Of a stretch of 27,966 bases of DNA, positions 22,404-27,966 are shown in pieces; within the stretch, counting starts at the first letter, position 1; every line of letters starts with the position of its first letter. A program made the position numbers and the translations under genes. Origin of the DNA: Ilumatobacteraceae bacterium (lineage in GTDB: Bacteria > Actinomycetota > Acidimicrobiia > Acidimicrobiales > Ilumatobacteraceae). The notes under the pieces were generated by a model that was not told the DNA's origin, did not search any database, and saw nothing but the letters and a program-made list of their open reading frames with translations. Location of the stretch: contig JAEMRY010000006.1 in the NCBI GenBank assembly GCA_016463105.1, positions 4,492 to 32,457 on the forward strand, read 5' to 3'.

Positions 22404-22531
22404 GAACTCTTGCCTCTCGCGAACCCCACCCAGACTTCGGTTTGATGCAGTAAAACGGCTAGGGTTTCGCAACGGCAAAAGTAAGACGAGAGAGCCGCCA
22501 AATAAATCAAATTTAAAAATAGGGAGAAGTT

Positions 22532-23734
22532 ATGGCAGAAGCAGTTATTGTCGCAACAGCGCGAAGCCCAATCGGACGCGCCAACAAGGGCACACTTACA
22601 GAATTGCGACCTGACGATATGTCGGCACAAATTATCCGTGCATTGATGGCCAAGGTTCCGCAACTTAAATCTGACGATGTCGAAGACCTGATGATGGGTT
22701 GTGGTCAACCAGCAGGTGAAGCAGGTTTTAATATCGCTCGCGTAGTTGCAGTGCTTGCAGGTCTTGACAATGTTCCGGGTGTAACAGTGAACCGTTATTG
22801 CTCGTCAAGTTTGCAGACAATTCGCATGGCTGCACATGCAATTAAAGCTGGCGAAGGCGATTGCTTTATTGCTGCCGGTGTTGAAACAGTTAGTCGCTAC
22901 GCATCGGGCGCAAGTGACATTGCACCGAACGCAATTTTCAAACCATCAGGCGAGCGCACTAAGTCACGCGCTGCAGGTGGACAAGGAGTTTGGTCAGCCG
23001 CAACTGGTTTGGCAGATATGTATATCGCCATGGGACAAACTGCAGAGAACGTTCGCGAACTTGAAGGCGTGACGCGTCTTGAGATGGATGCGTTTGGCGC
23101 ACGAAGTCAGCAACGCGCAGTTGCCAATCAAGAGAACGGATTTTTCGATCGAGAGATCTCGCCACTCACATTGCCAAACGGAACTGTGATTTCTAAAGAT
23201 GACGGTCCTCGCGCTGGTACAACTGCAGAAGGTCTTGCAGGTTTGAAGCCAGTGTTTCGCCCAGACGGCGAAATCACAGCAGGCAACGCATGTCCGTTAA
23301 ATGACGGCGCTGCGGCAGTCATAGTGATGAGCGATACAAAAGCCAAACAACTTGGCATCAAGCCATTGGCGCGAATTGTTTCATCAGGTGTGTCTGGTTT
23401 GAATCCAGAAATCATGGGACTCGGACCGATCGAAGCATGTCGTCAAGCACTCAAGCGTGCCGGAATGACAATTGATCAAATTGATCTCGTAGAAATCAAC
23501 GAAGCCTTCGCCGCCCAGGTGATTCCATCGGCAAAACATCTGGGTATTCCAATGGAGAAATTAAATATCCATGGTGGGGCAATTGCTCTCGGTCACCCAT
23601 TTGGTATGACTGGTGCTCGAATTATGACGACTTTAATTAACGGCTTGCAACACACAGACAAACGATTTGGTCTCGAATCAATGTGTGTTGGTGGCGGTCA
23701 AGGTATGGCGATGATTATTGAGCGTTTAAAGTAA
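22532..23734 (+). CDS. Acetyl-CoA C-acyltransferase (thiolase)
   Basis: The 400-residue enzyme is a degradative-type thiolase that cleaves 3-ketoacyl-CoA or condenses acetyl-CoA. The nucleophile is C90 in NRYCSSSLQT; NEAFAAQ at 323-329, H355 in GGAIALGHPFG and C385 in CVGGGQG complete the active site. The family signature NACPLNDGAAAV at 252-263 is intact. Its length is usual. The NRYCSSSLQ context differs from the CGSGQ of the cholesterol thiolase FadA5, so general fatty-acyl beta-oxidation is at least as likely as steroid side-chain work. It has a clear AGGGAG ribosome binding site five bases before the ATG and a leader, unlike the divergent P450. Confidence 0.93.
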   Translation: MAEAVIVATARSPIGRANKGTLTELRPDDMSAQIIRALMAKVPQLKSDDVEDLMMGCGQPAGEAGFNIARVVAVLAGLDNVPGVTVNRYCSSSLQTIRMAAHAIKAGEGDCFIAAGVETVSRYASGASDIAPNAIFKPSGERTKSRAAGGQGVWSAATGLADMYIAMGQTAENVRELEGVTRLEMDAFGARSQQRAVANQENGFFDREISPLTLPNGTVISKDDGPRAGTTAEGLAGLKPVFRPDGEITAGNACPLNDGAAAVIVMSDTKAKQLGIKPLARIVSSGVSGLNPEIMGLGPIEACRQALKRAGMTIDQIDLVEINEAFAAQVIPSAKHLGIPMEKLNIHGGAIALGHPFGMTGARIMTTLINGLQHTDKRFGLESMCVGGGQGMAMIIERLK

Positions 23735-23741
23735 AAACGCT
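23721..23741. terminator. Hairpin around the thiolase stop codon
   Basis: AGCGTTT (23721-23727) and AAACGCT (23735-23741) form a perfect 7-bp stem whose 7-nt loop contains the thiolase TAA stop. It lies between convergent genes (the MFS gene ends at 23750). The T-run after the stem is short (TTT), so this is terminator-like but not a textbook intrinsic terminator. Confidence 0.4.
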
Positions 23742-23749
23742 TTAGACAA

Positions 23750-24901
23750 CTAGCGCGTACTGCGCAAATGCATGATGCCAGCGACGCTGGCGATTGCAGC
23801 AATACCAACTGCAACAACAAAAAACGTAACGAAAGCACCATAAGCGCCATAGATCGACGGCGCAATAAAAGCCGCAACCATCTGCCCGAACACGTTTACT
23901 GCGCCCGACAAACCTTGTGCAGCCGATGCACGCCCCACTGGCGCCGCCTTTGCAATCGCCGAAAGCGCAGCCGGAATCACCGATGCTTGTACTAAGCCTT
24001 CAATTAAACCAACTCCTAAAATCACCCACGGATTTTTAATAACGCCGTACAAGACTGTCAGCAAACTAATTGGAACAACCAGCCACAACGCCACAGCAAT
24101 CGGCGAACGCTTGTCGATCATCTTGCCCGCGCGAGCCGAAAAGAAAATAAACGGCAAGCCGTAAACCGCAAAAGTTAAACCTGTCATTGCGTTGTTGCCG
24201 CCCAGGTCGTCTAAGAAGCGGTCCCAAAGCGCGTCAAACATTCCGGTCGGAAACGTGACTGCGAGTGTCAAGATCAGCGCGATTCGAACATTGCGAATTC
24301 GTAGTAAATCAAAACTTAATCGCTGCGACTCAGCGTTTGATGCCAACTCTGGAAACTTGCGAGGGCTGATAATAAAAATCGCTAAAACAGCCAGTGCACC
24401 AAATAATAAAAACGTCGCATCTAAACCAAACGGGCCAATTATCAGCGAGCCGATTAATGGACCCGAAACAAAACCACCAATTTCCATGCCAGCCACTGCA
24501 CCCAACCGCTCGGCGCTGCGATTGTCATCAAGATGTGCGGCCAAAGCCCGCACCGCAGGAAACGTCATACCGATCGAGGCACCGACGATTCCACGGGCAA
24601 AAATAAAAGTTGTAAGCGAATCACCCATTGCAAAAATCACCGAGCCGATTGCCGCAAGACACAGACCGACTTGAATCAATTTTTTGCCGTGCCCCCGGTC
24701 GGCGAGCGGAGCCACAAACAGTTGAACCAAAAGACCCATCGCAAAACCCGTGCCAGCGATCAATCCCAGTGCTGAGTCGGCGTATCCATATTTTTCTTGC
24801 AACTCAGACATTGATGCAAACACGACGCTATTGGCTGCAGCGGTCGCGAAAACGCTAAATAGCAACAGCAACAAGTCTGCACGATGGTCTTGTTTGTTCA
24901 T
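23750..24901 (-). CDS. Major facilitator superfamily transporter (DHA1-like)
   Basis: The 383-residue protein is strongly hydrophobic, with about twelve predicted membrane helices. The MFS loop 2-3 signature is visible as APLADRGHGKKLIQVG (about 63-78), followed by the ARGIVGASIGMTFPAVRA helix typical of drug/H+ antiporters. The second half has a weaker copy (SARAGKMIDKRSP). The cargo is unknown; export of a small hydrophobic compound is the usual role of this branch. Its ATG overlaps the stop of the upstream serine hydrolase gene (ATGA), so the two are coupled and possibly act on the same compound. Long antisense frames within this gene are compositional shadows. Confidence 0.88.
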   Translation of the reverse strand: MNKQDHRADLLLLLFSVFATAAANSVVFASMSELQEKYGYADSALGLIAGTGFAMGLLVQLFVAPLADRGHGKKLIQVGLCLAAIGSVIFAMGDSLTTFIFARGIVGASIGMTFPAVRALAAHLDDNRSAERLGAVAGMEIGGFVSGPLIGSLIIGPFGLDATFLLFGALAVLAIFIISPRKFPELASNAESQRLSFDLLRIRNVRIALILTLAVTFPTGMFDALWDRFLDDLGGNNAMTGLTFAVYGLPFIFFSARAGKMIDKRSPIAVALWLVVPISLLTVLYGVIKNPWVILGVGLIEGLVQASVIPAALSAIAKAAPVGRASAAQGLSGAVNVFGQMVAAFIAPSIYGAYGAFVTFFVVAVGIAAIASVAGIMHLRSTR

Positions 24902-25710
24902 TTCGCCAACTCGTCAAGCACGGCGTCAAAAAATATCGGCCAGTAGTGCAAAGCCCAATTATCAAATTCGACTTCGCACAGACCAACACAAGAAATGTTT
25001 GCCGCAGGGTCATGCCATACAAAACTTCCTGTCCCCCCAAAGTGGCCAAAACATGATGCACTATTTCGTGTGCCCATCCAATGCGGATGTTTCGCTGCAT
25101 GAATCTCTGGGCCAAAACCCCAGTTGCACGGATCAAAGCGCCCGACCCCGGGCACTGTTCCTTCAAGTTCGCCGAATTGCGTTGTTGTTGCTGCTTGGGC
25201 AGTTGCAGATGAAATAAGTTTTGGATTTCGCAACTCAAGAGCAAACTCAACAAGATCGTCAACATTTGAAACAACATCTTTGGCGCCCGAACCATTTAGT
25301 GAACTGTTCACCATGCCAAGTGGTGCCAACACGGCGTCATTTAGATATTCGCTGAACGCCATCTCAGTAACCGTTTCAAGATGAGCAGTAATTAAGTCGT
25401 AACCAGTGTTCGAATAAATCCGTTTACGGTTTGGGCTGACAATCGGCACGTTGCCATCGAAGCTGTAGCCACCTGCATGCGCTAACAAGTGGGCGAGTGT
25501 GCAACCCTCTTGACCAACATCAGTGTCTAAACCTGTCGAACCTTCTTCAATGGCAACATGAGTCGCCCATGCAGTTAGTAATTTCGAAACAGATGCGATT
25601 CTTGATTTGCGTTCAGTATCCCCAAAAGTATGTGTCTGTCCACGACGATCGATTACGCAAATTGATGTATTTGGCGCAGGCCACTCTCGTGCGAGGTCAA
25701 AGGCCCGCAT
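24898..25710 (-). CDS. Cytosolic serine hydrolase of the beta-lactamase / class C family
   Basis: The 270-residue protein has the three serine-hydrolase motifs of the beta-lactamase-related family: S40-V-S-K43, Y99-S-N101 and H223-F-G225 (GHFGGTGSF). There is no signal peptide, and it is shorter than secreted class C enzymes (about 360-390), so an esterase or amidase role in the cytosol is more likely than antibiotic resistance. It begins 4 bp after the DAHP synthase stop and overlaps the MFS transporter start, which makes a three-gene unit. The natural substrate cannot be inferred from sequence. Confidence 0.87.
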   Translation of the reverse strand: MRAFDLAREWPAPNTSICVIDRRGQTHTFGDTERKSRIASVSKLLTAWATHVAIEEGSTGLDTDVGQEGCTLAHLLAHAGGYSFDGNVPIVSPNRKRIYSNTGYDLITAHLETVTEMAFSEYLNDAVLAPLGMVNSSLNGSGAKDVVSNVDDLVEFALELRNPKLISSATAQAATTTQFGELEGTVPGVGRFDPCNWGFGPEIHAAKHPHWMGTRNSASCFGHFGGTGSFVWHDPAANISCVGLCEVEFDNWALHYWPIFFDAVLDELAK

Positions 25711-25714
25711 TGGG

Positions 25715-27070
25715 CTATTTGGCTGAGCGAATTAGTTCGGCAACTCGAAACGCGAGATCTAATGATTGTCGGGCATTGAGTCGAGGATCACAAACAGTTT
25801 CGTAGCGAGTATCAAGATCTTCTTGACTTACAGATTCAGCGCCGCCAAGACATTCTGTTACGTTGTCGCCCGTAAGTTCGATGTGAATGCCGCCCGGCCA
25901 AGTGTTTTCTGCGCGATGTGCCATCACGAAGCCTGTGATCTCGCGAATAATGTCGTCAAAATGACGAGTCTTACGACCGTTGGCAGCAGTAAAAGTATTT
26001 GCGTGCATTGGATCGCATGCCCAAACGACTGGATGACCAGCATCGCGTACGGCTCGAATTAATGGACGCAAAACACTTTCAATTTTGTCAGCACCCATTC
26101 GCGAGATCAGTGTCAATCGCCCCGCAACTCGCGCCGGATTTAGAATTTCACACAACGACAAAACAAAATCTGTGGTCGTATCTGGCCCAATTTTGCAGCC
26201 GATCGGATTGCCAACACCTCGTAAAAACTCTATGTGTGCGCCATCAAGTTGACGAGTGCGTTCGCCAATCCACAACATGTGTGCCGAACAGTCATACCAA
26301 GTGCCCGTTAGCGAATCTTGACGGGTGAGCGCCTCTTCGTATCCAAGAATTAATGCTTCATGACTTGTATAAAAATCAACTTCATGCAACGGGCTGTGAC
26401 TCTCTGTGTCGATTCCGCATGCGCGCATAAATGCAAGAGCACGTTCAACTTCGCCTGCGACTTGTTCGTATCGCTGACCTGCGGTGCTCGATTGCACAAA
26501 TTCTTGGTTCCATGCGTGCACGCGATTTAGATCGGCGAAACCACCTTTTGTGAATGCTCGCAATAAATTAAGTGTGCTTGCTGATTGGTGATAGGCCTGA
26601 ACCATTCGTTGTGGGTCTGGAACGCGCGATTCGATGTGAGGCGCAGGATCATTGACCATGTGTCCACGGAAAGACGCGATCTCTTTATTGCCGATCATTT
26701 CTGTGTCGCTTGAGCGTGGCTTTGCGAATTGCCCAGCGATGCGACCAACTTTTACGACTGGCACACCCATCGAATAGGTGAGCATCACTGCCATCTGCAA
26801 AATCACACGAAGTTTTTCGCGAATGTTTACTGCGGTGAACTCTTCGAAACTTTCAGCGCAGTCACCGGCTTGCAATAAAAATGCATTGCCACTTGCAACT
26901 TGTCCGAGTGCGGCGAGCAGAGATCGTGCTTCACCAGCGAAAACAAGTGGCGGGTATGAAGCAATCTGCTTTAGTGCGCTGTCAAGTTCAGTTTGGTCGG
27001 GCCACTTTGGTTGTTGCGCCGCAACGTTGTTCTGCCAAGAAGACGGTGTCCAGCGGTTAGACGCACTCAT
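25715..27070 (-). CDS. aroG: Class II 3-deoxy-D-arabino-heptulosonate 7-phosphate synthase
   Basis: This enzyme condenses phosphoenolpyruvate and erythrose 4-phosphate, the first step of the shikimate pathway. The 451-residue type II protein has LLQAGDCAESF with metal ligand C71, KVGRIAGQFAKPRS at 107-120, H356 in CDPMHANTF, E398 in HIELTGDN and D428 in CDPRLN, matching the four metal ligands known for M. tuberculosis AroG. I start at the ATG at 27070 (MSASNRW...), because the 26-residue extension from 27148 would run into the sigma-factor gene and lacks family similarity. A TAGGGT hexamer lies seven bases upstream. The gene heads a unit with a serine hydrolase and an MFS transporter; the sigma-factor gene is 28 bp upstream on the same strand. 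Confidence 0.95.
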   Translation of the reverse strand: MSASNRWTPSSWQNNVAAQQPKWPDQTELDSALKQIASYPPLVFAGEARSLLAALGQVASGNAFLLQAGDCAESFEEFTAVNIREKLRVILQMAVMLTYSMGVPVVKVGRIAGQFAKPRSSDTEMIGNKEIASFRGHMVNDPAPHIESRVPDPQRMVQAYHQSASTLNLLRAFTKGGFADLNRVHAWNQEFVQSSTAGQRYEQVAGEVERALAFMRACGIDTESHSPLHEVDFYTSHEALILGYEEALTRQDSLTGTWYDCSAHMLWIGERTRQLDGAHIEFLRGVGNPIGCKIGPDTTTDFVLSLCEILNPARVAGRLTLISRMGADKIESVLRPLIRAVRDAGHPVVWACDPMHANTFTAANGRKTRHFDDIIREITGFVMAHRAENTWPGGIHIELTGDNVTECLGGAESVSQEDLDTRYETVCDPRLNARQSLDLAFRVAELIRSAK

Positions 27071-27077
27071 AGTTATA

Positions 27078-27083
27078 ACCCTA
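27078..27083 (-). promoter_or_regulatory. Possible -10 element for leaderless aroG transcript
   Basis: TAGGGT on the minus strand ends seven bases before the aroG ATG in the 28-bp gap after the sigma-factor gene. No -35 is recognisable and no Shine-Dalgarno is present. Confidence 0.4.
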
Positions 27084-27098
27084 TTACCGCAAGATGCG

Positions 27099-27926
27099 TC
27101 AGACGGTGAGGATTTCTCCGGCGTCATCACGCAGCGTGTCAACTGCACGACTTACAAGCCGACGTGCCGCTTCAGCAGTTACTCCAAGCTCTTCGCCAAC
27201 TTGACGAAAGCTCTTTCGCTCTCCATCATGAAGACCAAAACGAGCCTCAACTGCATAACGAGCACGCTCATCAAGAGTGCCAAGAAGTCGGTCAAGCAGA
27301 TCACTGTCGACCATACCCATGACTGCATCTTCTGGACTGATGTCTTCGTTTGGTACAAGGTCACCCAAAGTTGCATCGCCATCTTCGCCAATTGTTTTGT
27401 CAAGCGAAACAGGAGTTGTCAAACGATGAAGTTCTGCGTTCATTGCACTCAAACCTTCGGCATCACCAGAACCCTGACGAAGAGCAGCACGAAGTGTTGC
27501 AGAACGATCTCCAGGAATTCGAATGAGACTTGCTTTTTGATCTAGTGCACGACCAATTGCTTGACGAATCCAGAAAGTTGCATATGTTGAGAATTTGAAA
27601 CCACGACGCCAGTCAAACTTGTCAACTGCGTGCTCAAGGCCAAGATTGCCTTCTTGAATTAAATCGAGAAGGTCCATGCCTTGTGGCAATGGATAACGGC
27701 GAGCGATTGAAACAACAAGTCGAAGGTTCGAACGAATGAAACGATCTTTTGCACGAGCAGCATTGCGCATATCAGCGCGAAGTGCGGCACCACGCTCACC
27801 TTTTTCGATGGCTTTTTTCGCATCACGACCGGCTTCAATCGCTTTTGATAAATCACGCTCATCTTCGGCGTTGAGCAAGGCAACCTTGCCGATTTCGTTG
27901 AGATATATACCGATTGAGTCAGACAT
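27099..27926 (-). CDS. Sigma-70 family factor, probably group 2 (SigB/Hrd-like)
   Basis: The 275-residue protein has region 1.2 (DSIGIYLNEIGKVALLNAEDE, about 3-23), region 2 (about 63-133, with DLIQEGNLGLEHAVDKFD and FKFSTYATFWIRQAI), region 3 and region 4 (about 212-267, helix-turn-helix FRQVGEELGVTAEAARRLVSRA). No long region 1.1 is present, and residues 35-60 form a short charged insert. The RpoD -10-melting pair TWW is FW here, and RIPVHM is RIPGDR, so it is an alternative rather than primary sigma factor. It probably recognises TANNNT-type promoters in a stress or growth phase. No anti-sigma gene is visible nearby, and only 40 bp upstream lie in the window, with no clear promoter. Confidence 0.9.
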   Translation of the reverse strand: MSDSIGIYLNEIGKVALLNAEDERDLSKAIEAGRDAKKAIEKGERGAALRADMRNAARAKDRFIRSNLRLVVSIARRYPLPQGMDLLDLIQEGNLGLEHAVDKFDWRRGFKFSTYATFWIRQAIGRALDQKASLIRIPGDRSATLRAALRQGSGDAEGLSAMNAELHRLTTPVSLDKTIGEDGDATLGDLVPNEDISPEDAVMGMVDSDLLDRLLGTLDERARYAVEARFGLHDGERKSFRQVGEELGVTAEAARRLVSRAVDTLRDDAGEILTV

Positions 27927-27966
27927 GGGGGTGTTTGGTCTTTCTTGGGGGATTAGGGGGTTATGG

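Noticed and set aside
22392..22531. KstR operator between the P450 and thiolase genes
   Set aside because: Only a TAGAAC half-site is present at 22402-22407; the matching GTTCTA half is absent, so the palindrome is not supported.
24192..24674. 160-codon forward frame opposite the MFS gene
   Set aside because: Basic, Pro/Ser/Lys-rich translation with no recognisable domain; the opposite strand encodes a clear membrane transporter.
24898..25710. Antibiotic-resistance beta-lactamase
   Set aside because: The three serine-hydrolase motifs are shared with esterases and peptidases; there is no export signal and the protein is short, so resistance is not supported.
26778..27545. 255-codon forward frame opposite aroG and the sigma-factor gene
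   Set aside because: It spans two conserved reverse-strand genes and their junction, and its translation is Cys/Thr/Lys-rich without a domain.

Overview
The window looks like chromosomal DNA from an actinobacterium (Actinomycetota). By eye the base composition is unusually A+T-rich for that phylum, with G+C probably in the mid-to-high 40s percent. The support is the synteny and the families: miaB-miaA-dapF-hflX, a divergent lexA / LysM gene followed by nrdR, a coenzyme-B12-dependent class II ribonucleotide reductase, class II DAHP synthase, a CYP124/125-like P450 and an Rv2258c-like methyltransferase. A low-G+C member of the Acidimicrobiia (freshwater or marine Ilumatobacteraceae-like) is my best guess; the exact lineage is inference. 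Coding density is very high. I see no mobile elements, tRNA, rRNA or CRISPR.

Layout. 1-110: an 11-bp periodic GTGAT array in front of miaB. 111-6479 (+): one tightly packed run of miaB, miaA, dapF, hflX, dapC and a SIMPL-domain lipoprotein, combining tRNA A37 modification, lysine/diaminopimelate synthesis and a ribosome-associated GTPase. 6476-6973 (-): a GNAT acetyltransferase. 6997-11019 (+): a small-molecule kinase, a CrtC/AttH-like beta-barrel protein and an alkyl sulfatase, which probably form one operon. 11047-12858 (-): an SAM methyltransferase and lexA. 12859-12998: the lexA / LysM regulatory region with two perfect and one near-perfect LexA boxes. 12999-13833 (+): the LysM protein and nrdR. 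13838-16842: a divergent pair, a RibD-C-like reductase (-) and a molybdopterin oxidoreductase (+), inserted between nrdR and its expected partner nrdJ. 16843-17164: the nrdJ control region, the only gene-free stretch over 300 bases, carrying a promoter, two NrdR-box-like palindromes four helical turns apart, a leader hairpin with a GNRA tetraloop and two DnaA-box-like sites. 17165-21120 (+): nrdJ and an SsuD-like sulfonate monooxygenase. 21141-23734: a divergent P450 / thiolase pair. 23750-27926 (-): a sigma-70 family factor, class II DAHP synthase, a serine hydrolase and an MFS transporter, listed in transcription order.

How it fits together. The centre of the window links DNA-damage response (LexA and a LysM division inhibitor of the DivS/ChiZ type) to dNTP supply (NrdR and NrdJ). 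The flanks hold scavenging functions: alkyl sulfate and sulfonate cleavage for sulfur or carbon, and P450 plus thiolase for lipid or terpenoid oxidation. A recurring feature is apparent leaderless transcription: nine genes at the heads of transcription units have a TANNNT hexamer ending 6-7 nt before the start codon and no Shine-Dalgarno. LysM, nrdJ and the thiolase instead have a leader with a purine-rich ribosome binding site. I did not find a clearly new multi-gene system; the most promising leads are the regulatory layouts and the kinase / beta-barrel / alkyl sulfatase operon.
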